Source: Adineta steineri (Eukaryota > Rotifera > Eurotatoria > Adinetida > Adinetidae). From it: 64,000 nt of DNA. The stretch's first letter is position 1. Every line of letters begins with the position of its first letter. The position numbers and the translations under genes were made by a program. Positions 49,112-61,271 of the stretch are shown here, piece after piece. Under the pieces are notes generated by a model that saw only the letters and a list, made by a program, of their open reading frames with translations, did not search any database and was not told the DNA's origin. The stretch lies in the NCBI GenBank assembly GCA_905250115.1, contig CAJNOI010000003.1:1545014-1609013 (forward strand), read 5' to 3'.

Positions 49112-49322
49112 CGAATCTATTTTTTTCCTGCTTGAAAAAGTTTATAGTTGAAATTCCGATGATTGTGCAATTAGGGTGGCGATTCTTTTTTTTTTTGTAT
49201 TTTTTTTATGCATGAACGTCTTGTCTTTATCGAATTTTTTAAAAAAATATAGAAGAAAAACTGTTATATTCTCTTTATCTTATTAAAATAAGGCATTAAC
49301 ATATCTTTGTTTTTTCAGAATA

Positions 49323-51538
49323 ATGACGACGGTAATTTGTTTATTTTTGTGTTATGATTTTTATCTTCGATGAATTTATTTCATCTTTAGAAAGAAATTG
49401 TTATTGAAGCCGGACAAGAATTACGTGGTGATGTAGACGAAACGTTGACAGTTGAAGTAAGTGGATGTTGTTTTTTTCTTTATATGAAAATTAATCTTAT
49501 TAATTATATTTATAGTTACGTTCAGGTAAAGCCGAAATTTTCGGTACTGAACTAGCTATTGGACAAAAATATCAATTTACATCTGGAATGAAATTTGCAA
49601 TATTTACTTATTGGGGTTGTACAGTTAATGTAAATTAGAAAAAAATTTTTAATGATATTAAATTTATGTTTATTTAGATTATCTCACCACATGAAGATTA
49701 TTATGTTGCACGTGATGAAAATCCGATGCATATTTATTTAAATGTACACGGTATGTTAGAACAATTAAGACAAAAAGCTGAAACTGAAAAAACACGTGGA
49801 CCTCGTGTAAGAGAACAGGAAAAGATTTGAATTTATCTAGAAAATATTAGTATTTATTATAGATAATGGTAACGGGTTTACCAGATGTAGGTAAAAGTAC
49901 AGTATGTCGTATGCTTGTAAATTGGGCAGCTCGACTTGGTCGAACACCAATATTAGTTGATCTTGATGTTGGACAAAATCAAATATCGATTCCAGGAACT
50001 ATTGGTAAGAATAAATAGTTTGATTTATACTTACTAAAACGTTTTTGTTTTACTAGCGGCTATGGTTGTTCGTCGACCAGCATCAGTTGAAGAAGGTTTT
50101 CGTATTGAAATGCCACTTGTTTTTCATTATGGTTATAAAACACCCGGTGAAAATATTGGTCTTTATAATGAAATAATATCATCAATGGCAATGTATGTTA
50201 ATATTCGATCGGAAAATGTTGAAAAATGTAAGAATAAATTGTTTGCTTGCTTGTCTGTCCGCAGGGTCAAAAAAACATCGAAAATCGATTTTTCGAAAAA
50301 GACATTTCTAGAGGTATTTCGATACAGAGACTTCGAATCTGATATTAGTTTTTTAAAATTCTTTAAAAAAAGAATTGTTTTTATATAAAATTTGACGAAA
50401 TGGTTTTTGAGGTCGGGGAACACGAGTCTAATGTTAGTGTTTGCAAGTTATATAAGCAAAAGGTCCCGTAGCATTTTAGAATACCATTTCTACGAGAAAG
50501 AGCTAAGCGAGTCCTTAGACGAGCGTTACTTGTGACTCATAATGTCACATTTATTATACTTCTGTCAAAATAGTATTGATTAGATATTTCTATCAGAATA
50601 TGACAGATTGAGAAAAAAAATGATTATAATAGTTCTTTACAAAATAATGAATGTTTATAAGAAGTGTTGCTAGTCCATATTGAATTCAATATTTATTTTT
50701 AGCTTTGATAAGTGGTGTTGTTGTTAATACATGTGGTTATATTCGTCAAGAAGGTTATGAATCATTTAAACATGTCGCTAAAACATTTGATGGTAAAAAC
50801 AAGAAACGAATATAAAAAAAAGAAATGTAATTGTTTTTTTAGTTGATATTATTATCGTTCTTGATAGTGAATGGTTATCAACAAAATTAACATCAGATTT
50901 ACCTGGTGTTAAAGTTATTACTTTACCTAAATCAGGCGGTGTATGTTTATTTTTTCAAATCAATAAATTTAATTGTATATAAATATTTGTTAATTTTAGG
51001 TTGTACCAAAAGATGCAGCTAAAGATAAATTTCGTGAAAATAAAATTCGTGAATATTTTTATGGACCAAGAAATAATATTTGTCCACATGTATTTACTAT
51101 TGAATTTAATGAAATAAAAATTTATAAAATTGGTGCACCACAAATACCAGATTCATGTTTACCAGCTGGTATGATTTTAAAAAATCCATATAATAAAATC
51201 TTACCAATTGCTGCAAGTAAGAAAAGTCGAAATAGTCAAATAGTATTATTCTTTTTTTCTTCTTCTTTTTCATAAAAAGGTCCTGCGTTAATGCACCATG
51301 TTTTAGCAGTCAGTAGTTCCAATGATCCAGAACAGTTATTAGCAAAAAATATACTTGGTTTTGTTGTCGTGTAAGTTGTATTATTTTCATATTGAATATC
51401 ATATTTCTTTCTTTCTTTCTTGTCAATAGTCAACAAGTCGATTCAGAAAAACGTACATTAACATTATTATCACCACAACCTAATGTGAAAAATAAACTTC
51501 TCATTGTGTCTGATATATCCTTTGTTGATATGAAATAA
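49323..51538 (+). CDS. CLP1: Polyribonucleotide 5'-hydroxyl-kinase Clp1 (411 aa)
   Basis: Eleven exons: 49323-49331, 49391-49456, 49516-49629, 49678-49806, 49863-50004, 50057-50227, 50703-50792, 50843-50940, 51000-51216, 51280-51370, 51430-51538 (1236 nt). Nuclear RNA kinase and component of the tRNA-splicing endonuclease complex and of pre-mRNA 3'-end cleavage factor II. Domains follow the family order: an N-terminal beta domain ([14 protein letters not shown]), then the P-loop kinase with Walker [10 protein letters not shown] at residues 111-119, [31 protein letters not shown]-equivalent [30 protein letters not shown], and a C-terminal domain with [15 protein letters not shown] and [13 protein letters not shown]. 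Human CLP1 is 425 aa. The gap to ARPC1 is only ~0.2 kb, and an acceptor TTTTTTCAG lies three bases before the ATG. Confidence 0.93.
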
Positions 51539-52186
51539 TGTTTTCTATTTTGTATAAAGAAATAAAATAAAAAGATGATTAACTAAACTTTAAGATATCA
51601 AATAAGATGTTTTTTTTTGTTTCTTTTTAGATATTATAAATCACGATTTACATATTTGCTTTTTTTCTTTTCTTTTATGATAGTAGTTTGCATGCGCTTT
51701 TTCTTTTGGTATGATAATAAGAATGAAAGTATATGTGACCCAATTAGACTGCCGAATAGTATCATGTTTTTTTGTGTTGTTCGTTCTATTTGCATAGTCA
51801 AAAGACAAAGAAGAAAACAATTATACAATGTGAACGATAATATCGAATCGTTGATTGACTCATGTAATAAAAGAAAATGCTTTGAAGTATGTAGTATAAA
51901 ACGTGTCGTCTTTAGAATTTTTATATTCAATTGATTTACATCTGTCACATAGATGTATATTTAATTATTTTTCTTTTAGATGCTATAATTTCTTAACTTC
52001 AAATAGTTCTCTAATCTTATTTGGAGACAAATAAAAAATTATTCTCGTTTTTATATTTTATTTTTCTGTAAATAAAAATCACAACTGGATTCGATAAAGT
52101 TAATTAATTTGACCTCCTCACCGAGTGTATTAAGTTCACAGGAGGAGAATCAACAGAATGATTTTTCTTCTTCATCAAATGGTGTA
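51539..52186. other. Intergenic / 5' region of the Ca2+-ATPase gene
   Basis: AATAAAATAAA shortly after the CLP1 stop is a likely polyadenylation signal. Two T-rich acceptor-like sites (ending at about 51630 and 51979) suggest 5' UTR exons of the next gene. The frame of the ATPase is open from about 52076, so its N-terminus could extend upstream through an unrecognised exon. Confidence 0.5.
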
Positions 52187-55100
52187 ATGTCATTAATGAA
52201 TTCTGATACTGCATGTCGTGTAACATCTGATGAAATAATCAAAATTTTACAAACAGATGGTAAATTAGGTTTAAATGAAAATGAAATACAAAATCGACGT
52301 AAATTTTATGGTCACAATGATTTTGAAGTTGATGATGCTGAACCAATATGGAAAAAATATTTAGGACAATTTAAAGAACCAATGATATTATTATTACTTG
52401 TATCAGCATTTCTATCATTATTAATGAAACAATATGATGATTCAATATCAATAACAATTGCAATTATTATTGTTGTTACTGTTGCATTTATTCAAGAAAA
52501 TCGTGCAGAAAAAGAAATTGAAGCTTTAAAAAAACTTGTTCCACCAAAATGTACTTGCATTCGTGATGGAAAAAATCATCAGATATTTGCGCGAGATTTA
52601 GTTCCAGGAGATTTATGTATATTAGATATTGGCGATCGTATACCAGCTGATTTACGTTTAATAGAAGTTAATGAAATATCTGTTGATGAATCATCATTTA
52701 CAGGTGAAACTAAGCCATCACTTAAAACAATTTTACCAATTACATTTGGTTCAAGACAAACATCTATTAATGATAGAAAAAATGTTGTTTTTATGGGTAC
52801 ACATGTATTAAATGGAAATGCAAAAGTAAATATTTAAATAAAAATTTTTATCTTATTTCGAAATGATTAATTTATTCATAGGGTATTGTAATATGTACAG
52901 GTGAACATTCGGAATTTGGAAAAGTATTTCAAATGATGCAACAACAAGAAGTAAATATAGATTCGAAAAAAATTAAATTATTTCATGTTTTTTTTAGGCA
53001 CCAAAAACACCATTACAAAAGAGTATGGATGCACTTGGAAAACAACTTTCATTTTATTCATTGAGTATCATTGGATTTATTGTCATTGTTGGTTGGTTAC
53101 AAGGACGACATATATTAGAAATGTTTACTATTGGTGTTAGTTTAGCTGTAGCAGCAATTCCGGAAGGTTTACCGATTGTTGTTACTGTTACATTAGCACT
53201 TGGTGTTCAACGTATGGCAAAACGAGATGCAATTGTTAAAAAATTACCCATTGTTGAAACACTCGGTTGTGTAACTGTCGTATGTTCAGATAAAACAGGA
53301 ACATTAACAAAAAATGAAATGACTGTAACAAATATTGTTACATCGGATGGACAAATTGCAGAAGTTTGTATTTTATAATTGTAAAATATTTTATATCTTG
53401 TTATCTATTAGGTTACTGGCTCAGGTTATAATGGTGAAGGTGATGTTTTATGTAATTTACAACGTATTGCTTACGATTCACATCCATTAATATCTAAAAT
53501 AATCGAAGTAAAATATTTTTTAACATTAATAAATATTCAAATAAATAATTTTAATTAGGTTGGAGCTGTTTGTAATAATTCTGAAATTATCAACTCTCAA
53601 CTTCGTGGTCAACCAACTGAAGGTGCTCTACTTGCTGTTGCTATGAAAGTATGTATATACATTTTTTTTGAATAAAATAACTTTTTCTCGTCATAGATGA
53701 ATCTTCCGCATCTTCGTGAACAATTTCAACGTGAACATGAATGGCCATTTTCACATGAAAATAAATGGATGGCTGTACAATGTACACCCAAATATAATCC
53801 AGTTTGTTTTTCATTATTTTAATTTATTTATTTTTGAATTTTTTTATTATAGAGTGAAACACGTCTATATTTAAAAGGAGCTATTGAACAAGTATTAAAA
53901 ATGTGTAAAAAATATTTTTTTCATGGAGAGACAATACCATTAACTGATGAAAAAATACGAGAATTTATTGTTGAATCAAATCAAATGGCAGCTAAAGGAT
54001 TACGAAGTATATATATATAATTTCTTGAAGAAATTAAAAATTATTTATTTCTTATAGTTCTTGCAATGGCTTCGGGAACAACGCTTGATGATTTAGTATA
54101 TGTTGGTATAGTTGGAATAATTGATCCTGAACGTCCACAAGTCGTACAAGCTATTTCACAATTAAAAGCAGGTGGTGTTCAAGTTAAAATGATAACAGGT
54201 GATGCTGAAAAAACTGCAAAAGCAATTGGTAAATAAATCAAAATTTTTTGTTAAATTTTTATTTAAAAATATTATTTTTGTTTAGGATCTCGATTAAAAA
54301 TTTATGAAAGTTCGGATTTAAGTATATCCGGAGAAGATCTTGATCATATGAGTGCAGCTGAACTTGATAATGCTGTTTCAAAAGCAACAATTTTCTATCG
54401 TGTTAGTCCAAAACATAAATTAATTATCGTCGAAGTAAGTTTCAATGAAAAACAAAACAAAAAATTTCTATTTCTTGTTATTTAAGATTTTACAAGCACA
54501 AGGACATATTGTTGCTATGACAGGTGATGGTGTTAATGATGCAGTTGCACTTAAAGCCGCTGATATTGGTATAGCTATGGGACAAACAGGTACTGATGTA
54601 TGTAAAGAAGCTGCAGATATGATTCTTGTTAAAGATGATTTTTATACGATCATGTAAGATAGAAATTCAATTAAAAAAAAAACTATTATTTAATTTTCTA
54701 TAGGGCAGCAATTGAAGAAGGTAAAGCAATATTTCATAATATAAGAAATTTTGTTCGATTTCAATTGAGCACGTACGTAATATTTTTAAAAAAAGGAATT
54801 TATTTAACGGAGATTTGTTTTTAAAGGAGTATTGCTGCTTTGAGTTTAATAACACTTTCGACTGTTTTTCATTTTCCAAATCCATTAAATGCTATGCAGA
54901 TTCTTTGGATTAATATTATTATGGATGGACCACCTGCGCAAAGGTTTGTTTTTTTTTCTTAAAGGAAATATTTCAATATAAAATTATATTTTATTAGTCT
55001 TGGTGTTGAACCAGTTGATCATGATGTATTGAGAAAACCACCGAGAAAGGTTACGGATCCAATGATAAGTAAAAAATTAATTATTAATATGGTTACAAGT

Positions 55101-55631
55101 GCTGCTGTAATTGTTACTGGTACATTATGTGTCTTTTATGCTGAAATGCGTGATGGAAAAGTAACACCACGAGATACAACAATGACATTTACTTGTTTTG
55201 TCTTTTTTGATATGTTTAATGCTCTTAGTTGTCGATCTCAGGTGAGATTTCTCTTTCTAGAAAAAAGAAATTACTTGAGAAATATTTTCTTATTTTTAGA
55301 CGAAATTTATTTTTGAAATTGGTCTTTTCTCCAATCGATTTTTTCTTGTTGCGGTGTTACTTTCCATAATCGGTCAAATAGCTGTTATTTATTTTCCACC
55401 ATTACAATACGTATTCCAAACCGAAGCACTTAGTGCATCAGGTATTTGAAGAAAAAAACAACTCCTTCCTATTTTGTTTAATAAATAATATTTTATTTAG
55501 ATTTGTTATATCTCGTATGTCTTACTTCATCTGTATTTCTTGTCAATGAAATACGAAAATTGGTAGAAAGAATATATCTCAAACGGCAAACTAAAAATAC
55601 ATATATATCAAAAAATACTTGGATGATCTAA
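52187..55631 (+). CDS. ATP2C1: Secretory-pathway Ca2+/Mn2+-transporting P2A-ATPase, SPCA/PMR1 type (>=902 aa)
   Basis: Fifteen exons: 52187-52825, 52882-52950, 52998-53363, 53412-53507, 53559-53648, 53697-53801, 53853-54006, 54058-54228, 54286-54434, 54487-54653, 54704-54772, 54827-54943, 54998-55241, 55300-55441, 55501-55631 (2709 nt). Golgi pump moving Ca2+ or Mn2+ into the lumen. Visible: LVPGDLC, the actuator-domain SFTGET, M4 IPEGLP (~291-295), the phosphorylated Asp334 in [20 protein letters not shown], the hinge [19 protein letters not shown], and M6 [24 protein letters not shown], which carries the single Ca2+ site typical of SPCA. Similarity to animal ATP2C1 is high end to end. Start uncertain: 52187 is the first in-frame ATG, but a Ser-rich open frame continues ~37 codons upstream. 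Confidence 0.92.
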
Positions 55632-55907
55632 ATACGCTTACAGATAAACATTTTATTTTCAAAATCAAAGAATAATTTAAACAAAATTCGAGTCTCACCG
55701 TATTTAATATGCATCTAAAACGTTTTTTTGTGCTGGATATAAGTCTGTTATTGGCACTTATATTTTGTTTTTTTTTCTCTTTAATTTATTCGCCTTTTTT
55801 TTGTTAATTCTTGACACGTATCTGTTGTATGGTTTTTTTAAGTGATAAATAATAATAATAATTATTAAACAATCGGATAATTTATTAATCGCACAAGAGA
55901 TATTTAT
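55632..55907. other. Short spacer between convergent genes
   Basis: The 3' ends of the ATPase gene and the intradiol dioxygenase gene converge here. T-rich, with (ATA)n near 55850. Nothing else seen. Confidence 0.5.
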
Positions 55908-56804
55908 TTATATAATAAGATAAAAGAATAACATAAAAATCACATATACGTTGATAAAAATGTTACTACCACAACTAGGATTTGGTCCTATAGGATTAGT
56001 AGTAGATGTTGTTGTTTCACTAGATAATAAATTGGAACTAACTCCTAGAGTAACAGTTGTTATTAATCCACCAGGAAAACCTAAATTTCCATTTTCATAT
56101 TGAATATCCATTAATGTATAACTTCCGCCACTTGCATAAATACCATCTTGACTATTTAATGTACGTCGAACATTATGAGAATTGTATGGTGATTGTTCTG
56201 CAACTGTATCACTAAATGAATCATTGAAAAATAATTGACCTGTATGAACAACAGTACCACCGGAATAAAGACTTGTTTCACTATTATATTCTCCACCAAT
56301 ATGTACTTTAATATGTATATGAATTGTTCGACCAGCGTACCAACCTGGATAAATAGTATCAAATGTTGCTATACCATCATTATTTGTTATTTGAAGTCCT
56401 CGAAGAAATGTCTGATTATCATTTTGAGGATTTGGTATTTGATTACTAGCAGAAATATAATGTGAATAAAGTCCCAGAGCATCACAATGCCATAAATCAA
56501 CAATAGCATTAGCGATTGGTTGACATGTATTTACATTCAATACAAGTACTTGAAGACGAAATCGAATACCAGAACGATCTTCCCTATAATATAAATACAT
56601 ATGAAATATTTCGTTAATAAAACTTTTAATTTACGAAATATTTTGTCGAACAAATGTACTATTCCAATAGTATGGACCTTCAGTTTGTTCAGGTGTTAAA
56701 ATACATGCCGATGATGCTTTTTGACAATATGTTAATGATGGATCTTGTTGTAAAGATGAACAAGGCAAAATAAGAAAAAGAAGAAATAAAATGATATTCA
56801 TCAT
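55908..56804 (-). CDS. Secreted intradiol ring-cleavage dioxygenase (281 aa), horizontal-transfer candidate
   Basis: Exons 56635-56804 and 55908-56583 (one 51-bp phase 2 intron). The signal peptide MMNIILFLLFLILPCSSL is followed by the family motif TEGPYYW. The non-haem Fe(III) core is visible: GLYS (Tyr96), YPGWYAGRTIHIHIKV (a Tyr at 135 or 139, then His145 and His147) and VDLWHCDALG. Intradiol dioxygenases open catechol-type rings between the hydroxyls; they are common in bacteria and fungi and rare in animals (spider mites have transferred copies). The C-terminus has a Thr/Ser-rich stalk and a hydrophobic end (NVYVIFMLFFYLII), so the enzyme may be held at the outer cell surface. Substrate unknown; defence against dietary phenolics is a guess. 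It lies next to a second non-animal-looking gene. Confidence 0.85.
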
Positions 56805-57324
56805 TGTAATAATCAATAGATGAAATTGAATATGTTCCGTATTTATATGAAAAAATCATTTATTACCTATGTACTTTTTACATAGATTAAAGATACTTAC
56901 GTTATAAATTAATTTGATTGTATTATATTACTTCTCTTCGACGCATGATCAAATAAAATAAAAGGACATGATTTATTGACTTGTCTTATCTTTATCCTTT
57001 TTTGCATGACCACTAAACTGAATAAAGTCTATAAAAATGTACTATTTTGACTAGCAAACGTGTATTGTCGTCTTTTATATTCGGGTACACTGTAACCCTT
57101 AATGATATAATAGTAAGAAATCAGTTGTCGAGCATTTTAAACATTGTAGGAAGATTATCTTATTATTTCAATTATTTTTCAAAGTGATAAATAGAATGTT
57201 TGAATATGAATAGTTTAATATGCTTAATTTTATTTGCATATGATTATTCACGGATTATTTATTTTCAAAAAGACGTAAATATACAACATTTAACAAAGAA
57301 AAATCTTTGAAAACAGTTTATATT
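56805..57324. other. Intergenic
   Basis: 520 bp of AT-rich sequence between two co-oriented genes. Nothing recognisable. Confidence 0.5.
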
Positions 57325-58880
57325 TTAATATTTGCTAATAGTTGAAAAAGTTGGTCTTAATGGTTGATTATATCTTCCAGTAATAGCTGGTGCATTGCTG
57401 GATATGTTATGAATACGTGTAGAAGGTAAACGTGTTCGAAGATAACTTCTTGCAGGAAAATTAACTTTACTCGTACTTGTGTTACCAAGAAGTGGTGGGT
57501 CAGGTTTGTATGTTCGAAGATAGACAAGCCAAAGTAATGGACAAGTCATAAATGTTGTGACAAGTGCCATAATAATTAACATAGTAAAAAGACGAGGTGA
57601 AAGAATATTAAGTTGAAGACCAATATTCAATGCAATAAGTTCTACTAAACCACGTGTATTCATCAAAATACCTACAGCTGCTGAAAATTTCCATGTGTCT
57701 CTTATCATAATTTTTGTCATAATAAATGCAGGTAAAAATTTTGCCAATGTAGCAACAGCAAAAATAAGTACAGTTATTCCACCATAAAAGCTATCATTTA
57801 ACGATCCTAAATTTGTTCTCATACCACTTGAAGCAAAAAATAATGGAAGCAATAATTGACCAGTAACTAATTCTAATTTAGGAAATAATTCAGTATTAAA
57901 TCTTCCAGATTTCGGACATATAATACCGGCAATAAATGCACCAAAAAATGAATGTATACCAAGTATTTCACAGAAAAAAGCAGATGCAATCAACATAAGA
58001 AATACTCCAATAAGAAAGAAAGGATTCATTTCGTCATCACGTTTTACTAGAAAACTATGTATAAATTTTATTGTGTATTTAACAATGGTAAACATGAAAA
58101 TAATATAACCAATAGATATCAATACGACCCTATAATATATATATATATATTAGAATATACTACATATTATCCTCATTGTTACACTTACCATAAACCAACA
58201 ATACCTGATCCTTTAGCAAAAGCACCAGCAATAGCTAATGAACACCAAGCCATAATATCGTCTATTGCTGCACAACTAATTGTTACTGAGCCAATTTTTG
58301 CTGATAATAATTTTGTTGATGTAAGAATTGATGCAAGTACTGGAAAGGCAGTGAATGACACACTCGATGCGATGAATAGAATAAATGCAACTCGATCTGG
58401 TGCTTTAAATCCATCTCGATTGTTAATATCATACAAATAATAGGATAATCCAATACCACTTGCATATGGTATAATAATAGTAGAAATGGCTATTGGAAGA
58501 GAACGTTTCCATTGTTTTCTAATTTTTTCTTGTTCCAATTCTAAGCCTAAATTGAACATGAATAGGATAAGACCAACATTACCCACTAATGTAAAATAAT
58601 TCCATGATGATGTTGGAAATATATGGTTTGTCCACCAATTAATATTTCCTAATACTGATGGACCAATGATTACTCCAGCAATGATTTCACCAATGACCTT
58701 TATATGTATAAGTTATAAAATTAAAATATTATACAAAAGTTCATTTCTTACCGATGGTTGTTTTATCAATGAAAGTAATGCCCCCATAATGCGAACTAGT
58801 ACAAGAATAATGAAAAGTTGCATAAGAAACCGAGGCCAATAGTTAGCATCTAATGATGGATCAGCAAATATAGCGACCAT
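57325..58880 (-). CDS. CPA2-family monovalent cation/H+ antiporter (Kha1/CHX/KefB-like, 480 aa)
   Basis: Exons 58752-58880, 58189-58697, 57325-58129 (1443 nt). A membrane protein with about 12 helices exchanging K+ or Na+ for H+. Family motifs: VIGEIIAGVIIGPSVLG at residue 44, GNVGLILFMFNLGLE, FTAFPVLASIL, the paired ion-binding acids Asp189-Asp190 in CAAIDDIMAW, HSFFGAFIAGIICP, LPLFFASSGMRTNL and MNTRGLVELIALNIG. The paired acidic residues point to electrogenic exchange as in NapA/CHX types. The NTRGLVELIALNIG motif is typical of fungal Kha1 and plant CHX proteins. The short C-terminal tail (~55 residues, Pro/Arg-rich) lacks the long cytosolic domains of plant CHX. Start at MVAIFADPSL; the open frame extends upstream without an ATG. 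Confidence 0.88.
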
Positions 58881-60070
58881 GATTGTATACTTGTTGTCTT
58901 GCAGAAAATTAATATATGCAAAACATGACGATACCAATAGTATATATATACATCTAGTAGTATATCATGTTAGTAACTGGTTCGAAGACTGCTTCTTCAT
59001 CCAGTTTGATATCCGGTTATTCAACTAGTTTTGCGCATTGATTTTTTTTTGAAAACATATCTCATTCTGCTTATGCTTTATGTTTATCTCCTATACATAA
59101 ATGCTGTATTGCACTTTTTGATTTTTGTCGATAATTAATAATTTGTATACAGCATCTAGGTCATCCATGCGATGCATCTGATAATTATACTGTCTTGATC
59201 ACGAACTGAATGAATGTACAGGTATATAATCAGTCAAGTGTAGAATAACTAGTTATGGAGAAAAGTAGCAATAATGACGGCTGATGTCGTTTGTTTATTT
59301 TATATTTAAATCGAGTTTGTCGTTAGAATGAAGTGATAACATAATGGTATTTATCTTTTGAATATAGAGTATCTCAAATTCAAAGATAGAAAACAACAAT
59401 TCCTTCCATATTTATGTGTGAATACAAAACTTTTCTCAACAATTAATTAATGAAATATTAATAGTTTTCATATCATAGATATTTTTATTCTTATTGATAG
59501 AAGAATAATCATCAGCAATTCATATTTTGATGATTCATAGTTTTTCGAAAGACTAATAAAGTAGTCAATAAAGTTATGAATCATGATTCAATTAATCGTA
59601 ATCGAAAAGAATGAAATAGTAGACATGATAAAATTCAACACTAAAACGAATTTATCGGTCTCTGTCAGCATGTTTCTAATATCGATGCTTCATTATTTTA
59701 CTAATAACCAGTAATTTAAAAGCGTAATTAAAGTATTAATAGATTTATTTTTGTTTATACAGTGAAAATATTTAATAATGAAGAGGAAAATAAGCGACAC
59801 CGTTTTTAGTATTTTATTAAGGCGTTTCGTTATGTGCGCATAACATCATCAATCAAAATATAAATTTATATGTAAGACGAAACAACGTATATATAAATAA
59901 TAGAAAAACATAAGACAGATTAGAGAAAACTTATTCTTTTGATGTGTCTTTTGTTTTCCTCTTGTAGATATATACGTTCTTTTGACTTGCATTTACATTT
60001 ATATTTTGACTGATTAATAAATAATAAATATGTAAAATAATAAAACATTTCTAGTCAATGACTACAGAGT

Positions 60071-60126
60071 ATGGGTATGGGTGTTGATGTGGATAATGTA
60101 TTCACCTAGTATCCACACCCATACCA
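60071..60126. repeat. Telomere-like hairpin 3 (diverged)
   Basis: The left arm ATGGGTATGGGTGT, continuing to GATGTGGA, starts at about 60071; the right arm TCCACACCCATACCAT covers 60112-60126 as inverted complement. The unit has drifted to TATGGG/TGTGGG. Same G-rich-then-C-rich layout as the two other hairpins. Confidence 0.7.
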
Positions 60127-60837
60127 TCAAGACTAGCATAAATAATAATGATTGAAAGAGAAATAAAAAGAAATAATCGTGTACTAAAAATTTGTTCTGA
60201 ATAATTAAGTGTTGATGACCAAGATGGATTGTTTGAAAATAAATTCAATTCACAAACATCGTGAATAAAAGCTGAACGAGTAGGAATAAATAAATTTGTC
60301 GAAGATCCATCTGGTCTATTGCTCATCGTGTTCGGTTAGAATATTGATATATTTTATGTACAATACAAGATGTATATAATGATTTATCTATACTTAACAA
60401 ATGACACCAAATCCAAACTTAAATCGTTTGAGTTTGGTGCATGTCTAATTTAAACAATATAGATATCGAAAATTTATTGATGATCGATTTTTATCCAAAT
60501 CTTTTTATTAAATCAAATCAACAATAATCAATTGATTTTTTATGTTTGCAAATATAATCTTACGTCGTGAGACGAAAAGAACAATAGTTTGTATATATTG
60601 CCAGACTGATTACTAGAATATAGATGTTCGAATTTCGACCTACTTATATGAATAGTTTTATCAAATCTTTCATGTTAGATAGCCCACATCAACTAGGCAT
60701 GCTCATAACAGTTCAATATATAAAACTATGGACATGTAAATTTCTAGCAAGTAACTGTTAATGGTATTCCCTTACCCTTTCTCTTTCAGTTAAATATTTT
60801 GAAACTTTTTATTGACCGGTTATCGACAGATATAATT

Positions 60838-61271
60838 AGAGTCCTGCGAGAACGATTTTTTTTCATTCCCATTTCCCGTTCCCGTTCCCGAAAGAAAATT
60901 TTATTGTTCCCGTTTCCTGTTCCCGTTCCCGTAGTCCCGTTCCCTTAAGCAATAATGAAAAAATATCATCCTTGTACACTAGCTTCTTGCGACACATTAC
61001 AGTGCTCAGTAAAGTAAATATGATATGAAAGTAAAGCTAAATTTATGATTGGAACGTCGATTGGCTAAAAATTCTCTATGTGAAAGCTAATTGTGCAGAC
61101 ATATATAAATGTATAGGAATCTAGATAATATAATTTACGGGAACATGAACTTTTGATATCGTTCCCGTTCCCGTGTTCCCGTTCACGAAGTTATCACGGG
61201 AATTCCCGTTCCCGTTTCCGCGGGAAAACGGGACGGGAAAATGCGGGAAAAAATCGTTCCCGCAGGACCCT
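60838..61271. mobile_element. 434-bp MITE with perfect 10-bp target-site duplication
   Basis: Terminal inverted repeats AGAGTCCTGCGAGAACGATT at 60838 and AGGGTCCTGCGGGAACGATT as the complement ending at 61271 (18 of 20 matching), continuing as T runs. The direct repeat AGATATAATT flanks it exactly (60828-60837 and 61272-61281). Subterminal arrays of CCCGTT/CCCGTTTCC fill both ends. No coding frame. A 9-10 bp duplication would suit Mutator-like (MULE) mobilisation, but the superfamily is not proven. Confidence 0.85.

Noticed and set aside
58960..59020. GGTTCGAAG as a tRNA B box
   Set aside because: No matching A box or cloverleaf stems nearby; no tRNA gene found by eye anywhere in the window.
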